Shown here: positions 37,142-44,839 of the stretch, piece by piece
Layout: every line of letters starts with the position of its first letter
Numbering within the stretch: position 1 is the first letter of the stretch
Assembly (NCBI GenBank): GCA_964573105.1
Contig: CAZNIS010000027.1
Span: forward strand, 6,005 to 70,004
Reading direction: 5' to 3'
Source: CAKZSB01 sp964573105
GTDB taxonomy: Bacteria > Pseudomonadota > Gammaproteobacteria > Granulosicoccales > Granulosicoccaceae
Length of the DNA: 64,000 bases
Made by a program: the position numbers and the translations under genes
Notes under the pieces: model-generated
What the model was told of the DNA's origin: nothing
Seen by the model: only the letters and a program-made list of their open reading frames with translations
The model's database searches: none

Positions 37142-38734
37142 TTATGGCGCCACTGCGCATCCGTCACGACGCGCATCGGCAGCACCCAGCAAAGCACCGG
37201 TTGCGGGTTGTCGCTCAATGGCCTGAACACCACCGACCACACGGGTATAGGGGTCAACCAGTTGAATGTGATGGCCGGCACGTCGCAGCTTCTGCACTTC
37301 GAGTGGCTCGATTCTATTTTCAAGATAAATCAGATCGCCGTCCCATAGCCGCGCGCGCGGTGCATCGATCGCGTGGTTCAGCGGTTGCTGATAGTCCTGC
37401 TGTTGCACCATGACCTGCGTCTGTGTTTGCAGGATTCCATAGCTGCCGGGCGTTCCCAGTGCGAGTACCGGCTGGTTGTCGCGCAGTGAAATACTCGGGG
37501 CCAGACACATTGACATCGATTGCCCGGCACTCAGTCTGTTCGGCGATTGTGGGTCGAGGTCAGTCCAGTTGAGAAAATTGTTCATACAGATGCCGGTGCC
37601 AGGCACCACGACACCGGAACCGTAAATCGAACCAAGGCTTTGCGTAATGCAAACCATGTTGCCATCCGCATCGGCTGTAGAGAGCGACGTGGTGTGCTCG
37701 CGTCTGCCGACAAGCTCTGGATCGGTGATTGGTTTCCATTGTTGTGTGCGGCCGCTTACCGCAGCGCCGTTTCGGTGGGATTCGCACAGCGCGTCCAGCG
37801 CTTTGCCGTGCAATAAATCGAAAGCGGTTTGTGGATCGCAGCGGTTGTGTTGAATACGCGCCTCTGCCGCCAGCCTGATCGCGCGAAACACCTGATCCAG
37901 ATGCTCGGCACTGTTTGGTTCGAATCGCTGCAGATTCGTCTGCTCGAGAATCGCCAGTGTCAGTAGAAATTGAAACGCTTCGGTGGGTGGCGCGAGTGAG
38001 TGGACCTGCAAGCCGCGGTAGTGGGTGTGCAGTGGGTCAGCCCATTGCGGATCAACCGATTCAAGATCCTGCATCGACAGGACGCCACCGTGCTGCTGCA
38101 GGTGGTTGACGACAGTTTCACCAATACGGCCGTGATAAAACGCGGCTGGTCCGTCAGCGGCGATGCTCGCAAGCGTACGGGCCAGATCGGTCTGGCGCAG
38201 AATCCAGCCGGATTCGACATCTGCATGCCCAGGCGTATACACGCGCACCCATTCGGGGTCGCGGCTGCGCAGCGGCCAGTACTCGGGGGTGATGGTGGGG
38301 ATGCCGCCGGTGACCGGAAAGCCGTCGGCGGCGAGCCTGATCGCCGGTGCCAGCAGATGTGACCACTCGAGCAATCCATACTCACGACTCAGACAATGCC
38401 AGCCGGCCAGATTGCCGGGCACACCACTGGCGCGTGCGCCAAGGTAGCAATCTTCCTTGCTATAGCTGGCGGGATCGAGGTTGCGGGGCGTCGGGGGCAC
38501 AAAGTCGATGCAGCGGACGCGGGCTTCGCTGGCGCTGTAGACACAGGCCATGCCCAGTCCGGCGATACCGGACATGAAAGGCTCGACTACATTGAGCGCC
38601 GCAGCCGTGGCCACCGCTGCATCAAAGGCATTGCCGCCATCGCGCAATATCTGCGCACCGGCTGAGGCCGCCAGCGGATGGGCCGCTGCCACCATGCCGT
38701 GCACAGACGCGACGAGCGGTCTGTCGCCGTTCAT
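37142..38734 (-). CDS. ggt: Gamma-glutamyltranspeptidase family protein
   Basis: A 530-residue Ntn hydrolase precursor. The N-terminal GMVAAAHPLAASAGAQIL and ILRDGGNAFDAAVA match the family. The autoprocessing site reads REHTTSLSTADADGN, with the Thr as likely nucleophile, where classical enzymes have ETTHFS-type sequence. GSGVVVPGTGICMNNFL and the GTPGSYGILQTQ region are conserved. No signal peptide is seen, so the enzyme appears cytosolic and could act on imported gamma-glutamyl compounds. GGAGG lies nine bases before the ATG. It is 52 bp downstream of the carbamoylase gene and probably cotranscribed. Confidence 0.9.
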   Translation of the reverse strand: MNGDRPLVASVHGMVAAAHPLAASAGAQILRDGGNAFDAAVATAAALNVVEPFMSGIAGLGMACVYSASEARVRCIDFVPPTPRNLDPASYSKEDCYLGARASGVPGNLAGWHCLSREYGLLEWSHLLAPAIRLAADGFPVTGGIPTITPEYWPLRSRDPEWVRVYTPGHADVESGWILRQTDLARTLASIAADGPAAFYHGRIGETVVNHLQQHGGVLSMQDLESVDPQWADPLHTHYRGLQVHSLAPPTEAFQFLLTLAILEQTNLQRFEPNSAEHLDQVFRAIRLAAEARIQHNRCDPQTAFDLLHGKALDALCESHRNGAAVSGRTQQWKPITDPELVGRREHTTSLSTADADGNMVCITQSLGSIYGSGVVVPGTGICMNNFLNWTDLDPQSPNRLSAGQSMSMCLAPSISLRDNQPVLALGTPGSYGILQTQTQVMVQQQDYQQPLNHAIDAPRARLWDGDLIYLENRIEPLEVQKLRRAGHHIQLVDPYTRVVGGVQAIERQPATGALLGAADARRDGCAVAP

Positions 38735-38786
38735 CTGTTTTTTCCTCCGCGGGTGCCGGATGGTTATTCGACACCGGAGTAACAGA

Positions 38787-39755
38787 CTATCCCTTCAATC
38801 GGGTGTTGTCTACCGGGGGCCCAACGCCGGTCCGCTCGGTAATCAGGCCATAGTGTTGTGGCTGGCGATGCAGAGCGAAGTTGAAGATGTTCTGCTGAAT
38901 CTCCTGGCAGCGATCCAGATCGCATGCTGCGATCGCCAGTTCATCCGCCAGGGTGCTGCACTGGCTGACAATTTCACCAGTCGGTGCGACGATGCAACTG
39001 CCGCCGATCAGATCGCAGCCTTCCTCGCAACCGGCTTTGGCCACCCCGACTACCCAGGTACCGTTTTGATAGGCCCCGGCTTGCAGCGACAAGTGATTGT
39101 GAAAGTCCTGCAGATAGTCGTGTTCCGGTGCACGCGGATAGTGTACCGGTGTGTTGTAGCCGAGCATCACAAGTTCTGCGCCCTGCAGTCCCAGCACTCT
39201 GAACGTCTCCGGCCAGCGGCGATCGTTGCAGATGCACATGCCGAGTCGGCCATCCAGTAAGTCAAATGTGGGGAATCCCAGATCACCCACTTCAAAGTAG
39301 CGTTTTTCCAGATGCTGAAACGGGAAATCGGGTTCGTGATCGCGGTGGCCAGGCAGGTGTATTTTGCGATATTTGCCGGCTATTTTGCCGTCAGGGGTAA
39401 CGAGGATAGCGGTGTTGAAGCGGCGCGTTTTGCCGTCGATTTCGCAAAGCTCTGCGTAGCCCAGATGAAATGCCATCTGTAGCTTTTTGGCCGCGTCGAA
39501 CAGCGGCTGGGTATCCGGCCCGGGCATTTGCGATTCAAAATAGCGATCGACGTCGCTCTGATCTTCCATATACCAGCGAGGGAAAAAACTCGTTAACGCG
39601 AGCTCCGGAAATACGATCAGTTGGCAGCCCTGTGCTGCGCCCTGTTCCATCAGATTAACCATTCGGGCCACGCAGGATGATCGCGGTTCATCGCGCGCGA
39701 TCGGGCCGAGTTGGGCAGCGCCAACAATCAGTGTTCTGGACATAACAGTGGCCAC
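38787..39755 (-). CDS. N-carbamoyl-D-amino-acid hydrolase-like nitrilase-fold enzyme
   Basis: A 322-residue carbon-nitrogen hydrolase. The Glu-Lys-Cys triad is visible: Glu in IVFPELALTSFFPRWY, Lys in GKYRKIHLPGH, and Cys in MCICNDRRWPE. Long stretches (FFPRWY, HLGYAEL, FQHLEKRYFE-GDLGFP, CNDRRWPETFRVLGLQGAE, RQPQHYGLI) follow the D-carbamoylase pattern closely. It should release ammonia and CO2 from an N-carbamoyl (ureido) group. The GTG at 39755 is chosen because GGAGG lies six bases upstream, as in the ggt gene that follows. The ATG at 39743 is an alternative. Confidence 0.88.
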   Translation of the reverse strand: MATVMSRTLIVGAAQLGPIARDEPRSSCVARMVNLMEQGAAQGCQLIVFPELALTSFFPRWYMEDQSDVDRYFESQMPGPDTQPLFDAAKKLQMAFHLGYAELCEIDGKTRRFNTAILVTPDGKIAGKYRKIHLPGHRDHEPDFPFQHLEKRYFEVGDLGFPTFDLLDGRLGMCICNDRRWPETFRVLGLQGAELVMLGYNTPVHYPRAPEHDYLQDFHNHLSLQAGAYQNGTWVVGVAKAGCEEGCDLIGGSCIVAPTGEIVSQCSTLADELAIAACDLDRCQEIQQNIFNFALHRQPQHYGLITERTGVGPPVDNTRLKG

Positions 39756-39953
39756 TTTTTTCCTCCGATGTCGCAAGGCTAAATGGCATCGGGTGTGCGG
39801 TCAAATGCCTGGCGATGCGGTGCCCCGTGTCTGTCGGGGGTCAGCATTGCAAAAACTTTACTCAAGCCGGCAGGCCAATCTCATCCGGGTTCGTGAACCT
39901 TGTGCACCGGGTGCAGTCACAATGGGTAAGAGACAACACAAGAGAGACGAGCG

Positions 39954-40226
39954 ATGGATATCTTCAAAACCAAAAACATGTTGGCAGTGGGTCTTTCCGG
40001 GATCATGTCCGTGGGCGCAGCCCAGGCCAGCGTCGTGTCCGATGATCACGCTGAAAACGCCAATTCTATCGTTGCGGTCAGCGGGCCGAATGTTCGGGTC
40101 ACTTTGTACGATGGCATCGCGACTGTGGTCGGGGTGGCGGAATCCGGTCAGGAAGCCAATGACATCGAAAGGGAAATTGCATCGCTTGACGGTGTTGACC
40201 ACGTGATCAATCTGATCGCCTGGTAG
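39954..40226 (+). CDS. Periplasmic BON-domain protein
   Basis: A 90-residue protein. A signal peptide (NMLAVGLSGIMSVGAAQASV) is followed by one BON domain with GPNVRVTLYDGIATVVGVAES and ending VDHVINLIAW. BON proteins bind phospholipid or envelope surfaces and often respond to osmotic stress. A purine-rich leader (GAGAGACGAG) precedes the ATG. It is monocistronic and divergent from the carbamoylase gene. Confidence 0.82.
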   Translation: MDIFKTKNMLAVGLSGIMSVGAAQASVVSDDHAENANSIVAVSGPNVRVTLYDGIATVVGVAESGQEANDIEREIASLDGVDHVINLIAW

Positions 40227-40348
40227 CGGTTTTTCGGCATGCAGAATGGCTGTAGTGGCCAGCCGGCGTCTTACTGTGCCAACGCGGTTAACTCGTTGCG
40301 CGGTGCGACATCGCTGGCACGCAGCTGCTCGTCTGCAGGCAGCGCCGG

Positions 40349-41944
40349 TCAGCTGCGTTTGCGTTTACCGACAATCGAAGGCGTGGCCGACCTGACCTTG
40401 AGTGCCGGGTCGCGCAGCAGTTTTCCGATCAAATCAAAAATGACGGTTGTGTTGTTGTCCAGCAGCCAGGTACCGCCACCAGAAATGCGGTGAATGGTAG
40501 CCTGGTCCAGGCTTTCCGCCAGCATTTCAATATCCCCAATATCGACGTGTACGTCCTGCTCGCCGTGAATAAAATGAATCGGCACACGGCTGTTAGCCAG
40601 CGGTGATGCGTCCGGTTTTGCCAGATGATGTAAATCCTGCAACAGCGAAGGCGCTGAATGAATGATCCGGTATTGAAGCGCGGTAGCGGCGTGTTCATCG
40701 TTGAAAATATCTTCCAGCACCTGTTGGTCGGCCGGACTGCCGCGGTGTACCTGGGTATAGAATCTCTTCAGGTTTTCACGGTCGCGAAAGGATCGCCGCA
40801 GGTAGGCGAGCATCGATTTGAATAACAGGCGATTGCTGCTGGCAAGTCTATAGCCGGATCGGATGTATTTATCGGTCGAGTGCAGCGATGAGTCTCCCCT
40901 GAAGGAGGCAGCAGTGAGGATAAGCTGGTGCAGCTTGTCCGGATGGCGATCGAGGAATTGCAATGCGTAGGCGCAACCCGAGGTGCCGGCCATCAGGGTG
41001 GCCCGGTTAACACCGGCAATCTGAATGGCATTCTGAATACCCTGCATCGCGTGGCTGAGGTGATCGGCAACGCTAAGCTCCGGATCTCTGGGGGCGACTG
41101 CGCCATTTCGAAGCGGAACCAGCAAGCGAATGCCATAGGCTTTTGCGTGCTCGATCATCTGGAGAGAGCAGTGGAACGCGCCAAGCTGATGCAGATAAAT
41201 TAGTACATCACCTTGCGGGTCACCGCAGTCCAGGCAGCGGTAGTGATGACCACTATTACCTCGACTGACGTGATAGCGCGTGTCGGTCGGAAAATATCGG
41301 CGAATATAACGCGTCAGCCATGCGTCCGGGTCATCCGGCTTAGTTGATTGCTGCTGTCGGTTAGAACTGAGCTCCAGTGCCAGATGGGCGATCAGTGCAC
41401 TGCTCAGATCTTTCTGGCTGGAGACAGCCGTTTTGGACATGGCTGACTTTAGCTGCGTGCGTTTGGTCTCTGAAGATACGTGATCGATCAGTGCGGCGGC
41501 CTTGGGTGACAGACCGGCGACCACCTGCATGACGATTCGCTGCTCGGCGGGTGTCAGGCTTGTGTGAGGATAGAGTGTCTCCAGCGCTTGCAGCACTACC
41601 GAGTGGTGCAGCACCAGCAATTTTCCGGTCTGTCCTCCGCGCGGGATTTCCAGCCGCAGTAATAGATAGTCGCCATCCAGCTCCCCCCACTGATCGCTAC
41701 CGAGATTCTCCAGCAGCTGTGCAAGGCTCGCCTTGAGGGTATCCGGCAGTGCCTGGGCTCCGATCAGTGGATTGTCGAGTTCGAGATCGAAGTCCACCAC
41801 CAGTTGCATCGGCGCCGATGCAAAAGTCTCGGGGCGCTCCACCCACCTGGCGAAGTCGTTTTTTTCGGAAGCCGGTAAGATGGTGAGCACTTTCACCGCT
41901 TCTGCATAGGCCACATCAGGAGGCATTGGCTGCGAATCAGACAT
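40349..41944 (-). CDS. LuxR-type HTH fused to a degenerate alpha/beta hydrolase
   Basis: A 531-residue protein. After about 145 residues of unknown N-terminal sequence comes a LuxR-like HTH (LTPAEQRIVMQVVAGLSPKA, about 149-205). An alpha/beta hydrolase fold follows from about 225 to 510. The nucleophile elbow is AGTSGCAYA (GxSxG) and the acid lies in HGEQDVHV. The position normally holding the catalytic His reads SGGGTWLLDNN, with no His. The fold may therefore serve as a ligand sensor or a weakened enzyme. Having HTH and hydrolase in one chain suggests a transcription factor that senses an ester or lactone-like ligand. It is monocistronic. Confidence 0.78.
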   Translation of the reverse strand: MSDSQPMPPDVAYAEAVKVLTILPASEKNDFARWVERPETFASAPMQLVVDFDLELDNPLIGAQALPDTLKASLAQLLENLGSDQWGELDGDYLLLRLEIPRGGQTGKLLVLHHSVVLQALETLYPHTSLTPAEQRIVMQVVAGLSPKAAALIDHVSSETKRTQLKSAMSKTAVSSQKDLSSALIAHLALELSSNRQQQSTKPDDPDAWLTRYIRRYFPTDTRYHVSRGNSGHHYRCLDCGDPQGDVLIYLHQLGAFHCSLQMIEHAKAYGIRLLVPLRNGAVAPRDPELSVADHLSHAMQGIQNAIQIAGVNRATLMAGTSGCAYALQFLDRHPDKLHQLILTAASFRGDSSLHSTDKYIRSGYRLASSNRLLFKSMLAYLRRSFRDRENLKRFYTQVHRGSPADQQVLEDIFNDEHAATALQYRIIHSAPSLLQDLHHLAKPDASPLANSRVPIHFIHGEQDVHVDIGDIEMLAESLDQATIHRISGGGTWLLDNNTTVIFDLIGKLLRDPALKVRSATPSIVGKRKRS

Positions 41945-42078
41945 CGTACTAGCGCAGCGCTCGTTCGGGATGAGAACGCTGTAGGGTCGATGGCAGCGCT
42001 ATCGCGCCGCTGAACAATATTGCTAAATTCATTGCACTCATTCCTGCCCGAAATGCTCGATCTGCGCTAGCGACGCTG

Positions 42079-43347
42079 TTACGGCGCGCCGGTCGCTGAT
42101 CGTGGCACTTTTAAAAACATCACCATTCCCAAGAGGAACAGCAACACAATTGAAAGCATGCCGAGCCTTGAGTCTCCACTGAGCCGAGCGGTTACGCCCA
42201 CCATAACAGGGCCGAACACGGCTGCGGCCTTGCCTACAGTGTTGTATAAACCAAAAAACTCGGCCGCCTGCGCTGCCGGGATCATTTGGCTGAACAGCGA
42301 TCGGCTCAGTGCTTGTATACCTCCCTGGAATAGTCCGATCAATGCTGCAAATAGGTAAATTTGCGTCGTCGTGCTTAGCGTGGCCGCAAACACGGTCAGG
42401 CCAACATAGGCCCATAGCGCGATCCAGATGCCGCGATGTGCCCCGTAGCGCTGCCCGATTCGGCCTGCCAGCAAAGCGGCCGGGAAGCCGACAAATTGGA
42501 CAATCAGGAGTGCGGTGATCAGGTTCCCCGAGTCCAGGCCGATCGACAGACCATAGTCGACCGCCATGCGGATGATGGTCGCCACGCCATCGAAATAGAA
42601 CCAGTAGGCGAGCAGGAACCACCAGATAGCCGGGTGCGCTTGCGCACGCCGGATCGTGCCGATGACGCCGGCAAACGCCGCGCGAATGGACAGCTCCGAG
42701 GCGTCGTGCGTGGCCTGGGGTTCGCTCACATTCAACAGCAATGGCAGCGAAAATGCCGCCCACCATAGCGCGACAGTGAGAAATGACCAGCGCACACCTT
42801 CGGCACTGCTGCCAAGGCCGAACCAGTCGGGTTTCAGAGTCATCAACACGTTGATCAGAAACAGCAGGCCGCCGCCGAGATAGCCCAACGCATAGCCCAG
42901 CGCAGACACGCGGTGGCGGGATTCGGCCGGTGAGACGACAACCAGCAGTGCGTCGTAGAACACGTTGGCGCCGGCGAAGCCAAGAACAGCGGTGGCGTAC
43001 AGCAGGATGGCCAGTGGCCACTGACCTTGCGCCACCAGAAACAGCGCGCCTGTCATCACGCACCCAAGTGAGGCAAACGTCGCCAGCATGCGCTTGCGCA
43101 AACCACCGCGATCAGCCAGTGCACCCAGCACCGGTGCCATCAGCACCACCAGCAGACTGGCAATCGAATTGCCCATGCCGAGATAAAAGGTGCTGACTGT
43201 AGCCTCGGTGCCGCTACTCCAGAACTGCTTGAAGAACAGCGGAAAAAATCCCGCCATTACTGTCGTGGCGAACGCGGAATTGGCCCAGTCGTACAGAGCC
43301 CAGGAAAAAACTGCTCGCTTGTCAGCCGGTTGTTTGGATGTCGTCAT
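42079..43347 (-). CDS. MFS transporter of the UMF1 (Atg22-like) family
   Basis: A 422-residue carrier with 12 hydrophobic segments. FSWALYDWANSAFATTVMAGFFP is the diagnostic UMF1 N-terminus, followed by PVLGALADRGGLRKRML (loop 2-3) and the NVFYDALLV segment. The second half has GRIGQRYGAHRGI and FSQMIPAAQAAEFFGLYN, also typical. Bacterial UMF1 substrates are poorly known; related fungal Atg22 exports amino acids from the vacuole. The next gene lies over 500 bp away. Confidence 0.9.
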   Translation of the reverse strand: MTTSKQPADKRAVFSWALYDWANSAFATTVMAGFFPLFFKQFWSSGTEATVSTFYLGMGNSIASLLVVLMAPVLGALADRGGLRKRMLATFASLGCVMTGALFLVAQGQWPLAILLYATAVLGFAGANVFYDALLVVVSPAESRHRVSALGYALGYLGGGLLFLINVLMTLKPDWFGLGSSAEGVRWSFLTVALWWAAFSLPLLLNVSEPQATHDASELSIRAAFAGVIGTIRRAQAHPAIWWFLLAYWFYFDGVATIIRMAVDYGLSIGLDSGNLITALLIVQFVGFPAALLAGRIGQRYGAHRGIWIALWAYVGLTVFAATLSTTTQIYLFAALIGLFQGGIQALSRSLFSQMIPAAQAAEFFGLYNTVGKAAAVFGPVMVGVTARLSGDSRLGMLSIVLLFLLGMVMFLKVPRSATGAP

Positions 43348-43862
43348 AGTTCAGTGCCGGAACGATGAAAACTACTTGCCATACCGGTGAATCTGGACGA
43401 CACGTTGTCTGTGAATTGGAGTTTTCATTCCTTGCGGTTATAGCCTAGCAAAACAATGCTCGCGCATCCTGCCGCTTGTCGGAAATGCGATATACGTGTT
43501 TATACTAACCCTGTTAGGGGGTGATAAACATGGCGTAGCGCGAGCGCCAACCGCGTCAGGTGCAGTCGACGCTGGCGGGACGGTTGATTGGCAAGTTTGA
43601 AAACGAATACCGTATCGACGAGTGGTGACGGACGGGTCAGGTGAGTGCTGCAGCCGATATCGATTGCGTGTGAGTCTGCCGGTTAGGTGGATGGCGCGAA
43701 TTACTGTTTATGTGTGTACGCCAACCAGATGAAGCTGCCTCGGGTAATGATGAGAGCCGGTAAACAGGCTATTGAAAAACGATAGCGCTCATGCAACTGA
43801 AGATAAATAGCCGTGGGAGCAAGGATCAAGCGAGAAATCGTCATCGTGGTGAAATATCCGGG
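43348..43862. other. Intergenic region
   Basis: A 515-bp gap between two leftward genes. A small dyad (CCCTGTTAGGG) lies at 43510-43520. A 29-codon frame (RERQPRQVQSTLAGRLIG...) follows an in-frame stop near 43535, possibly a decayed gene. Otherwise nothing was recognised. Confidence 0.4.
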
Positions 43863-44777
43863 CTAGCCATTGAAGTTTAATTTCAACCCGCTGCAATGCC
43901 ACTGCGTTTTATACAGGATGCCGCGCCCTGAAGAGGTGATAAAAGCACTGCGCATGTCGTCTCCGCCGAAACATATGTTAGTCACCATCACATCCGGCTC
44001 GGGCATCGGTAGTATCGCAACCAGTTGGCCTGACGGGCTCACTGCGCTGATGACACCGGTGGCAAGTGTTGCGACGCAAACATTGCCCTGTCCATCTACG
44101 GCCATGGAGTCCAGTCGTTCAAAACCCTGAAACCCGTACAAAATATTACCGACGCCAAACGGATCATCATGCGGTGCCAGTTTGCCTGGCGATTCTATAT
44201 CCCAGTAGCGTAATTTGGCGCTGAAGGTTTCTGCGACGTACAGCCTCGTGCCGTCCGGTGACAGGGAGATGCCATTGGGTTGCTCTATCGGTGAGACAAC
44301 ACGTTCTATACGGTTGCCATCGATACTCGCGTAGTACACCGCGCCTCGCTGTAAGGCGTCGTCAGAGCGTTTGCCCAGATCGGTAAAATAGAAACCGCCG
44401 TGTTGATCAAAAACGATATCGTTCGGGCCTTTTAGAATTTTACCGCCGCACTCGGTGTACAGCGTATCAACGCTGCCGGTGGCGAGATCGACGACTTGAA
44501 TGCTGCCGTTGGTATAGTTATCCGGTGTGCCAACCGGACGCAGTAATCCATCGATCGTCGCCCAGCTGAAGCCGCCGTTGTTGCAGATATAGACACGTCC
44601 ATCCGGACCGATAGCGGCGCCGTTGGGGCCACCACCGCACTCTGCGATGACGGATATCTCACCTGACGAGCTCACGCGGCTTAAAGTACCGCGCTCAATC
44701 TCAACCAGTACGATACTGCCGTCGTCCATCGCGATCGGGCCTTCGGGAAATCTCAGGCCAGTGGTCATTACCTGCAT
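43863..44777 (-). CDS. SMP-30/gluconolactonase-family lactonase
   Basis: A 304-residue six-bladed propeller protein. GLRFPEGPIAMDDGSIVLVEIE is the first blade with the metal-ligand Glu. CGGGPNGAAIGPDGRVYICNN, GPNDIVFDQHGGFYFTD and QPNGISLSPDGTRLYVAET are the following blades. The family hydrolyses sugar or other lactones using Ca or Zn. AGGAG sits just upstream of the ATG. It ends 500 bp before the UMF1 carrier gene and starts 62 bp downstream of the molybdoenzyme gene, so it may be cotranscribed with it: aldehyde or sugar oxidation followed by lactone opening would be a sensible pair. Confidence 0.9.
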   Translation of the reverse strand: MQVMTTGLRFPEGPIAMDDGSIVLVEIERGTLSRVSSSGEISVIAECGGGPNGAAIGPDGRVYICNNGGFSWATIDGLLRPVGTPDNYTNGSIQVVDLATGSVDTLYTECGGKILKGPNDIVFDQHGGFYFTDLGKRSDDALQRGAVYYASIDGNRIERVVSPIEQPNGISLSPDGTRLYVAETFSAKLRYWDIESPGKLAPHDDPFGVGNILYGFQGFERLDSMAVDGQGNVCVATLATGVISAVSPSGQLVAILPMPEPDVMVTNICFGGDDMRSAFITSSGRGILYKTQWHCSGLKLNFNG

Positions 44778-44839
44778 AGGATTGCTCCTGTATTCTGGTT
44801 TTTGCGTCCAGTTGGCTGTGGCGTGGTTTGACTGTCAGC

